In this document: positions 33,242 to 42,348 of the stretch, one piece after another
Layout of the letters: every line of letters starts with the position of its first letter
Numbering within the stretch: the first letter of the stretch is position 1
Assembly: GCF_003460605.1 (NCBI RefSeq)
Contig: NZ_QTVN01000008.1
Coordinates: forward strand, 1 to 64,000
Reading direction: 5' to 3'
Length of the DNA stretch: 64,000 bases
Source of the DNA: Ruminococcus sp. AF31-8BH
GTDB lineage: Bacteria > Bacillota > Clostridia > Lachnospirales > Lachnospiraceae
Translations under genes and position numbers: made by a program
The notes under the pieces: generated by a model
Told to the model about the DNA's origin: nothing
The model's input: only the letters and a program-made list of their open reading frames with translations
Databases searched by the model: none

Positions 33242-33559
33242 GTGCCGGAAATGGAATCAATGTTTGAGCGTGCAAAACGAGGGGATTGTGAAGGACTGTT
33301 TCGCTGGCATTGGGTGCTGATCGATAGCCTGGAGATTTTTTTCGATATCATGCATCATCCCTATTTTGGCCCGAAAAAGACATTAAAGTGGATGGAAGAA
33401 AAGCATCCGGAATCCTTTGACTGTTACAGAAAGGCTCTTCAAAACCTTGATATGGAGTGTTTGGAGGAATGGGTTGTGCACTTTTTATTACGCTATCAGT
33501 TTTTGCATATTTTATTGAAAAGTTGGATGGCGTTGTGCTGCAGGTGGGTATTCTTATGA
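33239..33559 (+). pseudogene. C-terminal fragment of a nucleotidyltransferase-like (DUF4037-type) protein
   Basis: From about 33260 the frame reads FERAKRGDCEGLFRWHWVLI, HHPYFGPKKTLKWMEEK and ESFDCYRKALQNLD, which looks like the helical C-terminal part of aminoglycoside-type nucleotidyltransferases. The catalytic GS-x-D domain is absent, and after CLEEWV (about 33470) the frame enters unrelated sequence. The first codons lie in the 3' arm of the hairpin at 33189-33241. Family assignment is tentative. Confidence 0.5.
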
Positions 33560-33639
33560 TCGTATTATTTGCTGAGATCGCATGGGTTCAGGTTGAATAT
33601 AATGCGATGAAAAAGAAGATGATAAAAAAGAAGAAATAG
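33463..33639 (+). pseudogene. Membrane-protein C-terminal fragment
   Basis: In the frame of GMGCALFITLSVFAYFIEKL there are two hydrophobic helices followed by a basic tail (NAMKKKMIKKKK). It overlaps the end of the previous fragment in another frame and has no start signal. I take it as the end of an otherwise lost membrane protein. The family is not recognised. Confidence 0.4.
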
Positions 33640-33843
33640 ACAATCGGAATTCGGAGGAATCGTCATTTTAAATTGACCTAAGATTGACCTATCGCATCTG
33701 AAAACCACCAAAAATGCAGTAAAAATCAGTAAGGAAAATAAGGGGAAAATTGTCTGCCAGAGTCCTGAGAAAAGATTCTTAGAAATATTTTAAAAGTCCC
33801 GCAAAGCCAGTAAATATGCGGCTTCCGGGACTTTCATAACATG
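33640..33843. other. Intergenic with second terminator-like hairpin
   Basis: Apart from the hairpin copy at 33790-33836, the stretch has two close direct copies of ATTGACCTA (33674 and 33684 region). I see no gene. It borders tRNA-Gln, a common integration site class, but no att duplication of the tRNA end was found. Confidence 0.4.
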
Positions 33844-33867
33844 AAAAAAGCACCTCATCTGAGGTGC
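33844..33867 (-). terminator. Terminator of tRNA-Gln
   Basis: Minus strand: GCACCTC-AGAT-GAGGTGC followed by TTTTTT. Confidence 0.88.
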
Positions 33868-33876
33868 TTCATTTAG

Positions 33877-33948
33877 CAGGGCTACAAGGATTCGAACCTT
33901 GAAATGACGGAGTCAGAGTCCGTTGCCTTACCATTTGGCGATAGCCCT
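33877..33948 (-). tRNA. tRNA-Gln (CTG)
   Basis: Minus-strand cloverleaf: acceptor AGGGCTA pairs with TAGCCCT, anticodon stem ACGGA/TCCGT encloses loop CTCTGAC with anticodon CTG, and the T arm has GGTTCGAATCC. No CCA is encoded. Followed by its own terminator. Confidence 0.94.
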
Positions 33949-34120
33949 ATGCGCTTTAGCAAGTTGTTTTCTCGCTTGCGACATGTTGTATTATATATCA
34001 ACGTATATATAAAAGTCAACCCCTTTTTTCAAAATTTTTAAAAAAATTTATTCAATTCACTGGAAGCCTTGATTTTACGGGAAAAAATACTGCTTTGCCC
34101 TGTGAATTTCAGGGGAAATA

Positions 34121-34158
34121 TGATATAATCAAGCAAAATAATTACCTGCCTGACAGGT
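34121..34158 (+). promoter_or_regulatory. pncB extended -10 promoter and downstream palindrome
   Basis: TGA-TATAAT (34121-34129) is an extended -10. A palindrome ACCTG-N5-CAGGT (34144-34158) lies just after the expected start site and may be an operator. It does not resemble the nadB/nadA palindrome. Confidence 0.5.
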
Positions 34159-34180
34159 CCTATTGATGAGGAGAATGAAC

Positions 34181-35656
34181 ATGAGAGCAAATAACCTGAC
34201 TCTGCTCACGGATCTTTATGAGCTTACCATGATGCAGGGGTATTTTAAAAACCCAACTGACCAGACTGTCGTTTTCGACATGTTTTACCGTGATAATCCA
34301 TGCGGAGGCGGTTTTGCCATTTGTGCCGGACTGGAGCAGGTGATTGAGTATATTGAGAATCTGAGATTTACAGATGAGGATATCGAATATCTGCGCAGTC
34401 TTTCCATATTTGAAGAAGATTTTCTGGAATATCTTCGCGCTTTCCATTTTACAGGTGATATTTATGCAATCCCGGAAGGTACCGTTATTTTCCCGAGAGA
34501 GCCTATGGTGAAGGTGGTTGCGCCTATTATGGAGGCACAGCTTGTAGAGACTGCTATTTTGAATATCATGAACCATCAGAGCCTGATTGCTACCAAAGCA
34601 GCCCGTGTTTGCTATGCTGCTAAGGGAGACGGAATTATGGAATTTGGACTTCGCCGTGCCCAGGGACCGGACGCTGGTATTTTCGGTGCAAGAGCAGCGG
34701 TGATCGGCGGATGTATCGGAACCTCCTGCGTGCTGACCGGACAGATGTTTGACGTGCCGGTACTGGGAACCCATGCACATTCCTGGATTATGAGCTTCCC
34801 GGATGAGTACACCGCATTTAAGACTTATGCAAGAATGTATCCGGATGCCTGCATCCTTCTGGTAGACACCTATGACGTGCTGAAATCCGGCGTTCCAAAC
34901 GCAATCCGTGTATTTGAGGAAATGCGGGAGGAAGGCATTCAGCTGAAAAAATATGGAATCCGTATCGACAGCGGTGACCTTGCTTATCTTTCCAAGGAAG
35001 CTTATAAGATGCTGTCTGCAGCCGGATTTGATGATGCCACCATTTCCGCGTCCAGTGATCTGGACGAGTACCTGATTGAGAGCCTGAAAGCACAGGATGC
35101 CAAGATTAATTCCTGGGGCGTTGGAACACGTCTGATCACCTCCAATGACAACCCGGCATTTGGTGGTGTTTATAAGCTGGCAGCAGTGAAAGACCCGACG
35201 ACAGGTGAGTTTGTGCCGAAGATTAAGCTTTCCGAGAACACTGCGAAAGTAACCAATCCTGGCAATAAGACCGTATACCGTATTTACAGCAAATCCACAG
35301 GCAAGATTAAGGCCGATCTGATTTGTCTTGCAGATGAAAAGATCAATCCGGATGAGACGATGGTTGTATTTGACCCGGTTGACACCTGGAAGAAGACCAA
35401 AATTCTTGGCGGAACTTATGAAGTTCGTGAGCTTCTGGTACCAGTTATCAAAGAGGGCAAACGCGTCTACACTTCCCCGTCTGTCATGGAACTGCGCGCT
35501 ATTTGCCAGAAGGAGCAGAGTACACTCTGGGATGAGTCCAGACGATTCTCCAATCCGCAGAAGGTTTATGTGGATCTTTCCGCGAAGCTTTTCGAGGTGA
35601 AGAGAGAGCTGATCGAGGAAATGAGCCGCAAGGATCTGGAGTTCGAGGAAGAGTAA
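34181..35656 (+). CDS. pncB: Nicotinate phosphoribosyltransferase
   Basis: The 491-residue enzyme makes nicotinate mononucleotide from nicotinate, PRPP and ATP (Preiss-Handler salvage). Seen: the start LLTDLYELTMMQGYF, GFAICAGLEQVIEYI, ARVCYAAKGD with the phosphorylated-His region nearby, FGLRRAQGPDAG, GTHAHSWIM, LLVDTYDVL and RIDSGDL. ATG 34181 follows GAGGAG. It complements the de novo nadABC genes 15 kb away; NiaR control would be expected but no matching operator is seen. Confidence 0.93.
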   Translation: MRANNLTLLTDLYELTMMQGYFKNPTDQTVVFDMFYRDNPCGGGFAICAGLEQVIEYIENLRFTDEDIEYLRSLSIFEEDFLEYLRAFHFTGDIYAIPEGTVIFPREPMVKVVAPIMEAQLVETAILNIMNHQSLIATKAARVCYAAKGDGIMEFGLRRAQGPDAGIFGARAAVIGGCIGTSCVLTGQMFDVPVLGTHAHSWIMSFPDEYTAFKTYARMYPDACILLVDTYDVLKSGVPNAIRVFEEMREEGIQLKKYGIRIDSGDLAYLSKEAYKMLSAAGFDDATISASSDLDEYLIESLKAQDAKINSWGVGTRLITSNDNPAFGGVYKLAAVKDPTTGEFVPKIKLSENTAKVTNPGNKTVYRIYSKSTGKIKADLICLADEKINPDETMVVFDPVDTWKKTKILGGTYEVRELLVPVIKEGKRVYTSPSVMELRAICQKEQSTLWDESRRFSNPQKVYVDLSAKLFEVKRELIEEMSRKDLEFEEE

Positions 35657-35718
35657 ATTTGAGACTGGGCCTTCGGGAAAAAAAGCCAGTGAATCTAACA
35701 GAATGTAAAAATATGACA

Positions 35719-35746
35719 TACCCTCTATCGTTTGTGGTGGAGGGTA
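35719..35746 (+). terminator. Weak hairpin after pncB
   Basis: TACCCTC pairs with GAGGGTA around a 14-nt loop, followed by ATGTTGTTTT. Weak as a terminator. Confidence 0.4.
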
Positions 35747-35773
35747 ATGTTGTTTTATGTGGATGTAATAAAA

Positions 35774-36248
35774 ATGGAAATTTCATGCCTATCAGCCGGA
35801 AAATCCTGTGAAGTGCAGGATTTATGCGCTTCTTTTCGAGCCTGTGCTGCTTGCCGGGCAGTACAATGGAGAAATTTTCCGGAAGTATGTTGCCCCGGTG
35901 CTGAATTCAGAGATTTCCGGAGTGGAAATTCCAGCATCAGATCCGGCATTTGTGTATATTGAAGAAATGATCCGTCTGTCATCTCAGGAACCGCAGTACT
36001 ATGAAATTCGGGTGCGCACCCAGCTGGAAGAATTCTGGTGCAGGCTGCTTGATAAAATAACTGCGGTGCAGATCGAACCTTCTTCCCACAGAGAAGATTC
36101 TGCGCGGATTAAGGAGATGCTGACCTCAACCACCCGTACAATTACGGAAATCAGTGAAATGTGCGGATTCAGCTCACTGAGTTATTTCGGAAAGATATTT
36201 CGTCAGCATACCGGAGTTACGCCTGTGCAGTACCGGAGCGGATTGTAA
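35774..36248 (+). pseudogene. AraC-family regulator remnant with internal deletion
   Basis: The frame enters mid-domain at YQPENPVKCRIYALLFEPVL and continues through the linker RVRTQLEEFWCRLLDK to ARIKEMLT. It then goes straight to STTRTITEISEMCGFSSLSYF, the second HTH of AraC proteins, and ends normally (HTGVTPVQYRSG). The whole first HTH, about 50 residues, is missing. Intact family members have EMLT-like residues both before the first HTH and before STTRTI, so deletion between repeats is likely. The N-terminal sugar-binding part is also gone. Confidence 0.78.
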
Positions 36249-36271
36249 AATTTGGTCTAAGTGGTGGAGAA

Positions 36272-36547
36272 TCAGGCAATGTTACTGACATCCTCTGTAT
36301 TTAAGTCATTAAAAAAATTGGCTTCCTCCATATAATGCTCAAGTTCCGGAATCTGAGCCGGAGTATATTTTGTCAGGTTCAGAATCATGGAATCCACTGG
36401 CCCCTGGGACATGATTTCCAGGATATCGTACATGTTGATTTCTTCCTTTCTTACTCTTACAAATCCGGCAATATTGAAACGGACGATCATATTTGCATAG
36501 TTTCTAAAGTCATTTACGGTTCTTAAATGAATGTTATACTGTAGCAT
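36272..36547 (-). CDS. Small protein resembling an HPr-like fold; function unknown
   Basis: The 91-residue protein reads MLQYNIHLRTVNDFRNYANM, then VRKEEINMYDILEIMSQGPV, which resembles the second half of HPr-type carriers (the ...DILGIM... helix), but the position of the active His is occupied by Asn/Tyr. The ATG at 36547 has AGGAG 8 bp upstream; an upstream ATG at 36565 overlaps that ribosome site. It could be a regulatory HPr paralogue. Family assignment is low confidence. Confidence 0.6.
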   Translation of the reverse strand: MLQYNIHLRTVNDFRNYANMIVRFNIAGFVRVRKEEINMYDILEIMSQGPVDSMILNLTKYTPAQIPELEHYMEEANFFNDLNTEDVSNIA

Positions 36548-36700
36548 AATCAGGACTCCTTTCATTTATGAATTCTTATCTTTGATTTAATAATACGCGA
36601 AAATATCAGATTAGAAAATCTATATATGGACTTGAAGTAGTAAAATCCGGACTAAAGAAAAATGACCGGACAGTAATATTGGAGAAGCTTTGAAATGCTA

Positions 36701-36742
36701 GGGCGTGCAGATTGCAGGAATGATTTTTCAAACAGGCTCTAG
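36701..36742. mobile_element. Solo end of the MITE-like element
   Basis: Reverse complement matches 12164-12205 at 40 of 42 positions, including a full 19-bp terminal repeat ending CTAG at 36742. The rest of the element is absent. Confidence 0.7.
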
Positions 36743-36829
36743 AACGTGAACATCCTTACTTGACAATTCTAACTGCAATGTGCAAAATTATCTTATATAA
36801 AAAGTAATAATAGAAAGCTGTGATGTAAT

Positions 36830-38206
36830 ATGAAACGTATTGATTTTGAAAACGGTACTGTGACCAGAAATATTTTCAGTGCGGCGATTCCTATGCTGGT
36901 GGCACAGATTTTGAGCCTTTTGTATAACATTGTGGATCGTATTTATATTGCGAGGATTCCGGAAGTGGGAACGACGGCGCTGGGAGCGGTGGGACTTTGC
37001 TTTCCGCTGATTATGATTATTACGGCGTTTGCCAATCTGTTTGGAAGCGGCGGCGCGCCTTTATTTTCCATTAACAGAGGAATGAAAGAGAACCAAAAGG
37101 CGCAGATGGTCATGAACACTTCCTTTACTATGGTCTGCGCAAGCGGTGTGGTGCTGATGGTGATTGGCCTTCTGTTTGCAAGACCGTTGCTGGTGATGTT
37201 CGGGGCGTCCGAGGAGGCGCTGGTGCATGCGTACCCGTATATGATGATTTACCTGATCGGAACGGTGCCGTCTATGATTGCCACGGGAATGAACCCGTTT
37301 ATCAATGCGCAGGGATACGCCACTACGGGAATGCTGTCTGTTGCAATTGGAGCTGTGGCCAATCTGATTCTGGATCCGCTGTTTATTTTTGTGTTTGGAC
37401 TTGGAATCAAAGGTGCGGCAATTGCAACGGTGCTTTCCCAGTTTTTGTCCGCAGCATATGTGCTTCTTTTCCTGGAGCGAAAGGCGGAGATGAAGGCGCG
37501 GCTTTTACAGAAAAAGGAACTGCACAGCTGTGTGGAATACGCGAAAAATATTGTAAGCCTTGGAACGGCGGGCTTTATTATGCAGCTGACCAACAGTCTG
37601 GTAACGATTTGCTGCAATAATGTGCTTGGCGTGACTGGCGGGGATGTGTACATATCGGTTATGACCATTGTGTCAAGTGTGCGGCAGATGGTGGAGACGC
37701 CTATTTATGCTATCAATGAGGGCACTTCCCCGATTCTAAGCTATAATTATGGAGCTCATCGTCCTGCACTTGTGCGCAAAGCTATGGTGACAATGGCTAT
37801 GATGATTCTGGTTTACACGGCTGTAATGTGGAGCGTGATTATTTTTGCACCGGATTATCTGATTGCAGTATTCAGTTCGGATAAGCTCCTTGTGAAGGAT
37901 GCGGTTCCGGCGCTGAAAACTTATTTTGCCGCTTTTATTTTCATGGATCTGCAGTACATTGGACAGACTGTTTTCAAGTCCCTGAATAAGAAAAAACAGG
38001 CAATTTTCTTTTCCCTGCTGAGGAAAGTTGTGATCGTGGTGCCGCTTACTTATCTGTTTCCCTATGTGTTTCACATGGGAACACATGGAGTATTTCTGGC
38101 GGAGCCAGTGTCAAATGTGATTGGCGGAGGGCTGTGTTTTGTTACCATGCTGGCAACGATTCTGCCAGAGCTGAAGCGGATGGAAAACCAACCGACAAGA
38201 AATTAA
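36830..38206 (+). CDS. MATE-family efflux transporter
   Basis: The 458-residue protein has twelve hydrophobic segments in two related halves and MATE features: AAIPMLVAQILSLLYNIVDRIYIAR near the N-terminus is characteristic, as is the ETPIYAINEGTSPILSYNYGA block of the second half. It exports cationic drugs or metabolites by Na+ or H+ antiport; the substrate is not predictable. The ribosome site is weak. Monocistronic, between the MITE end and a sensor kinase gene. Confidence 0.92.
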   Translation: MKRIDFENGTVTRNIFSAAIPMLVAQILSLLYNIVDRIYIARIPEVGTTALGAVGLCFPLIMIITAFANLFGSGGAPLFSINRGMKENQKAQMVMNTSFTMVCASGVVLMVIGLLFARPLLVMFGASEEALVHAYPYMMIYLIGTVPSMIATGMNPFINAQGYATTGMLSVAIGAVANLILDPLFIFVFGLGIKGAAIATVLSQFLSAAYVLLFLERKAEMKARLLQKKELHSCVEYAKNIVSLGTAGFIMQLTNSLVTICCNNVLGVTGGDVYISVMTIVSSVRQMVETPIYAINEGTSPILSYNYGAHRPALVRKAMVTMAMMILVYTAVMWSVIIFAPDYLIAVFSSDKLLVKDAVPALKTYFAAFIFMDLQYIGQTVFKSLNKKKQAIFFSLLRKVVIVVPLTYLFPYVFHMGTHGVFLAEPVSNVIGGGLCFVTMLATILPELKRMENQPTRN

Positions 38207-38350
38207 TAGTTAAGGTCTGCCTGAAAATCCGCGCTGTACATCTTGGGCGTTCTGTGAACTATGTTTACAAAAAAATGATTTGCGCAATAGTGCGGCTGAA
38301 TAGCTGCGAAAGATTTCAAGCACAGGATCGAAAAAGGGAGAAATATTGAT

Positions 38351-39655
38351 ATGGAAAATACACTCATGATTGGTGTCGTAAGCTTGCTTTGCATCTTTGC
38401 CCACGTCCCCAGTCTGCTCCTGCGAATAGTCCCATTTTATGAAAAAATTTCGGCTAAAGACAAGTGCCGTTTAACTGCAATTTATCTGGCTGGTCTGGCT
38501 GTGGATTTCGGGATCTGCATGTGGATGGGAATCAATCAGGTAATTGATGTGCCTTTTTATAAGGTGAATCTGATTGTCTTCTGCATTGTTATGGCAGTGG
38601 TAAATGTGCAGATCGTCCGCGGATACACCAAAGTGCATTTATTTGTCTTTGGAATTGTGGCGGATATTGTTATGATTACACTGGCCGTTGGAGCGTATAT
38701 CAGCTCCCATCTTGGAATGCAGGGAGATGCAGCAGGGATTGCCCAGACCAGTGTGATTGCGATTATCATCTATGCCGTTTTGTATCCATTGCTTAGACGT
38801 TTGATGAGGTATACCGTTACCCCATTCCTGGAAATCGACTGCAAGAACTATTGGGATTCTATCTGGTTTATTCCCATTGCCTTGTTTTTCGCAAGCATTT
38901 TTTCGGATAGCGCAGACGTTTATACCAGCACCTTTGGACAGATGCTGAGCAAGTGTCTGATTGGTGCGGCGACCATACTGCTTTGCATCGCCATTGCCCG
39001 CGATCACCAGCGCTTCCGCAATGAGGAAAAGATGAATCAACAGATCGACCAGCAGAAAGGTTACTACCAGGCACTTACCGGGCAGGTTCTTGCAGAAAGG
39101 GAAGCACGCCACAATTTCCGCCACCAGGTGGCGGCAATCAAGGGACTTCTTGACGCTGACGACCTTCAGGGCCTGCGGGATTACTGTGACAATCTGGAAC
39201 TGGAACAAATGGGAAAAGTGGATATTCCATACACGGGAAATGCTGCGGCAGACGGTGTCCTCTACCATTACGGCTGTCTTGCCAAGGCGAAAAACATTGA
39301 CTTTTCCGTGTGCTGTCATCTGAAAGACCTCTCAATCCCGGACACAGATTTTTGCACCATTCTGGGAAATGCACTGGACAACGCAGTAACCGCAGCCGGG
39401 TCATATGAGGGGGAACGCTATATCGAAGTTTTTTCAGAGAAAAAGCACGACATGCTGCTGATTACAGTAGACAATTCCTTTGACGGAATTTTACTCCAGG
39501 AGAAAGATAAGATTTATTCCAAAAAGCGGGAAAAAGGAGAGGAAGGAATCGGAATCCTTTCCATCAAAAAGCTGTGCGGGAAAAACGGCGGCACCTGTAA
39601 GTTTGAGGCCGACGGAAACCGGTTCCAGGCCAGTTTTCTGCTGAAAAATATGTAG
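38351..39655 (+). CDS. GHKL-type sensor histidine kinase (AgrC-like), orphan
   Basis: The 434-residue protein has about six N-terminal membrane helices (1-205), a coiled linker, the H-box EARHNFRHQVAAIKGLL, the N-box LGNALDNAVTAA, and the G-box EGIGILSIKKL. This is the AgrC class that senses peptides or other extracellular signals. All boxes are intact, in contrast with the decayed kinase at 55.7 kb. No response regulator gene is adjacent. GGGAG is 11 bp before ATG 38351. The 144 bp upstream contain no gene. Confidence 0.88.
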   Translation: MENTLMIGVVSLLCIFAHVPSLLLRIVPFYEKISAKDKCRLTAIYLAGLAVDFGICMWMGINQVIDVPFYKVNLIVFCIVMAVVNVQIVRGYTKVHLFVFGIVADIVMITLAVGAYISSHLGMQGDAAGIAQTSVIAIIIYAVLYPLLRRLMRYTVTPFLEIDCKNYWDSIWFIPIALFFASIFSDSADVYTSTFGQMLSKCLIGAATILLCIAIARDHQRFRNEEKMNQQIDQQKGYYQALTGQVLAEREARHNFRHQVAAIKGLLDADDLQGLRDYCDNLELEQMGKVDIPYTGNAAADGVLYHYGCLAKAKNIDFSVCCHLKDLSIPDTDFCTILGNALDNAVTAAGSYEGERYIEVFSEKKHDMLLITVDNSFDGILLQEKDKIYSKKREKGEEGIGILSIKKLCGKNGGTCKFEADGNRFQASFLLKNM

Positions 39656-39849
39656 CGAACATATTCTATAAAACGAAAGATGATTCGATAAAACGAACGA
39701 CATGATATAAAATTAATTCTGAAAAACGTAAAACAATGCAAAAGTCTTTCTGTATATCGAAATACCATTCGACATACAGAAAGATTGATGCTATAACGAT
39801 ATAAAACATTTCTAAATAGCGCAATATATTTTGATAAAACGAAATCTTT
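39656..39849. repeat. Convergent spacer with hairpin and repeated ATAAAACGA motif
   Basis: A near-perfect hairpin (39745-39761 with 39768-39784, one mismatch in 17) lies in the middle. The motif (G/T)ATAAAACGAA occurs at about 39669, 39690 and 39833. No T-run follows the hairpin. The spacer separates two convergent genes, so it may act as a terminator region. Confidence 0.5.
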
Positions 39850-42348
39850 TTACAAAGGACTTATTTCCGCAAATCGAATTTCAAAAGGTTCCAGCTCTGC
39901 AGTATATGTAAGCGCGTGTTTTTCTGCGTAGAGCCTGCTCTGGTGGAATCCTGGGACACATAATCCGCGGAATAGATCCGTATCTTTGGGCGAAAGCGGA
40001 ATAGCGCCCATCTCCAGCCAGATATCGTAAGCATTTCCATGATGGCGGTTTACAAAATACTCTTTCACATTGTAATTTCCGTTGGCAACCTCCGTTAACT
40101 GCAAAGAAATATCGAAGCTTTTCGTTGTATCAAAAGCGGTATAACGGTTGGTTTCTGTAATATCGAACAATTCTCCGGCAGCAAAAAGATCACCATAGTG
40201 GATGTAATGATAAGTGATAATCTGGTAGCTGTCGCCTTTTCGTGTGATGAAATACCCATCTCCGGAAGCAATCAATTCATCTCCAAGCATATTGGCAAAA
40301 TAAAAAACATAAAATACACCCTTGCGCAGTCCGCTGCTTGTATAGATTCCAAGTCCGCCATGGAATTGATTAGGCGGAAGCGGATTTTCCCGGATCAGGT
40401 CCGTAAGGCTCCAGTAACAAAAGGAATCCAGTCTGTCATAGTTTTTCAGAAGATTTTTCATAATATAACAGGTTTTGAAACTGGTATCGCTGATCAGGTT
40501 GCGGTGTGACATGGTGAAATTCCATTCAGTCATGTATACCGGCTTATCCTGAAGTCCGAGAGTCTTAAATATTTTTTTGACACCGCCTATGAAAAGACTG
40601 AAATCGTCGGTTATTTGGGGAAAACAGGATGCGGTTGCTTTGTTAAGAAAAAAATCATCCCCGGATGTTGGCAGAATAATATCTGCATAATAGTGAATAT
40701 TCATAAAATCCGGAAGACAATTGTTTTCCTGGCACCACCCTACAAAACGATAAATCCAGTCCGCGTTTCCAAGGTTTTCAATATACAGCATGGAAGGACT
40801 TCCAAATTGAATATCCTGGCAAACTGATTTCACAGTGTCATAAGTATGTTTATAAAAGCGGAAAAACAGTGCATCATCTCCGAAGCCAAACATCTTTTTG
40901 GAAGTAACCGGTTCGTTCCATACAGTAAAAGGCCATTGCTTCACCTCATCAAGTCCGTAGCGTTCAATCAGGTGCCTGGTAAAGTCCTCAATTAAAAAGT
41001 TCCATTCTTTCATATCAGCAGGCGGACTGGTAATAAAAGGACAATAGCATACCGTTTTATCTGGATTTTCCGCTAATTCTTTTGGCATAAAAGAAAGCTG
41101 GATCAGGGGTTTCAACTGAATAGACAAAAGAAAATCCAGAACTTGGTCTACCAAAGTATAGGTAAAACGAAGCTCCTGCCCGATGCGGCTGACCACCATC
41201 ATGTCATCAGAAAGAATCCCATGAAATTTTATATAACGGAATCCCACATTTTTCTGTAGATCAATAAGCATTTCCTGAATATTCCGGTCCAAAAGCTCGG
41301 CAGCGCGGCCTACACTTGTGAAAGTTTTGAAGGTATGCCGAAGGGGTGTAAGTGTTTCGGTTACCGGAATGTCTGATACGACCAGTTCCTTGTGTACCGC
41401 GGACGGCATGGAGTGAGCAGAAAGGTCGTTGGTGGAAAGGTACTTGGTGAGTGCCTGCAGGTAATTGCTTGGCTCAAGAAGCAGATAATTAATATCATTT
41501 GCGTGGGCTGTAAGTGTAGGATTCTGGGCCTGTTGCTTGCGAAAAGCACTTGGAAGCATCTGATACTGTTTTTTGAACGCGCGGATAAAAGCGTGGGATT
41601 CTGTGAAACCATTTCGCATAGCAATCGTTTCAATAGAATCCTTAGTGGAAATCAGATCACTTACTGCATGTTCCAGTTTAATGCCAGTGTAGTACTGGAT
41701 AAATTTTACTCCCATATATTTGTCAAAAAACTGAGAAAGGTAAGGTACAGACAGATTTTCCATGGCGGCAAGGTCACTGAGGGAAAAATTTTCCGCATAA
41801 TGCTCATTTATGAAATTGATGATTCGGGTAAGACGCTCCATGTATTTTTGCTGTTTCTGTAAAGTCTCCGAAGCATTGGATTTAAAATTTTCCAGTAACT
41901 GGGAGACCAGATAATAGCTGAGAGAATAGTTCATGTAGTCCGTTCCATCGGAATGATAGGAATTTGCCTGAATCAGAGAAGCAATAGCAAAGCGGATGTT
42001 GGCATACCTCTTGAAGTCCGGTGTGGTTGCACTGTTGCAGTCAAAAACAATAGAAGTCAGATCAGTTTGAAACTGATTGAACAAAGAAAGCTTAATCTGG
42101 ACTGCAATCATGACAGCACCGTTTTCTGAATGAATTTCGTGGATGCTGTTGGAGTTGATAAGAATTACGTCCTCGTCTTTCAGCTGCCAGGTTTCCCCAT
42201 CTACAGTAATGGAAATGTTTCCCTCCAGTACCATGAGCAGCTCCAGGCTGGAATGCCAGTGCTTGGAAACGGAGCCAAGCTTATGAATGAATATTTTCAG
42301 GGGAATGTGTGGGCCAAATTCAATTATTTCGTGGCGTTCGTCTAACAT
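39850..42348 (-). CDS. AraC-family regulator fused to a GH39 glycoside hydrolase domain
   Basis: The 832-residue protein has an N-terminal cupin (about 1-95; KHWHSSLELLMVLEG), an AraC double HTH (about 170-280; FSLSDLAAMENLSVPYLSQF and SIETIAMRNGFTESHAF) and a C-terminal GH39 beta-xylosidase-like barrel (about 340-830). The GH39 acid/base is present in WNEP (E479) and the nucleophile in TEWN (E608), so the active site looks intact. There is no signal peptide. It probably senses, and may hydrolyse, an imported oligosaccharide. It is divergent from the ABC/GH operon, which it likely controls. ATG 42348 (AAAGGA upstream) is preferred to ATG 42384 (AGGA). Confidence 0.88.
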   Translation of the reverse strand: MLDERHEIIEFGPHIPLKIFIHKLGSVSKHWHSSLELLMVLEGNISITVDGETWQLKDEDVILINSNSIHEIHSENGAVMIAVQIKLSLFNQFQTDLTSIVFDCNSATTPDFKRYANIRFAIASLIQANSYHSDGTDYMNYSLSYYLVSQLLENFKSNASETLQKQQKYMERLTRIINFINEHYAENFSLSDLAAMENLSVPYLSQFFDKYMGVKFIQYYTGIKLEHAVSDLISTKDSIETIAMRNGFTESHAFIRAFKKQYQMLPSAFRKQQAQNPTLTAHANDINYLLLEPSNYLQALTKYLSTNDLSAHSMPSAVHKELVVSDIPVTETLTPLRHTFKTFTSVGRAAELLDRNIQEMLIDLQKNVGFRYIKFHGILSDDMMVVSRIGQELRFTYTLVDQVLDFLLSIQLKPLIQLSFMPKELAENPDKTVCYCPFITSPPADMKEWNFLIEDFTRHLIERYGLDEVKQWPFTVWNEPVTSKKMFGFGDDALFFRFYKHTYDTVKSVCQDIQFGSPSMLYIENLGNADWIYRFVGWCQENNCLPDFMNIHYYADIILPTSGDDFFLNKATASCFPQITDDFSLFIGGVKKIFKTLGLQDKPVYMTEWNFTMSHRNLISDTSFKTCYIMKNLLKNYDRLDSFCYWSLTDLIRENPLPPNQFHGGLGIYTSSGLRKGVFYVFYFANMLGDELIASGDGYFITRKGDSYQIITYHYIHYGDLFAAGELFDITETNRYTAFDTTKSFDISLQLTEVANGNYNVKEYFVNRHHGNAYDIWLEMGAIPLSPKDTDLFRGLCVPGFHQSRLYAEKHALTYTAELEPFEIRFAEISPL

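Noticed and set aside
33640..33876. Integration (att) site at tRNA-Gln
   Set aside because: No duplication of the tRNA 3' end and no integrase gene were found nearby.
34160..35719. 519-codon minus-strand frame
   Set aside because: Antisense of pncB; long only because of codon bias in the real gene.
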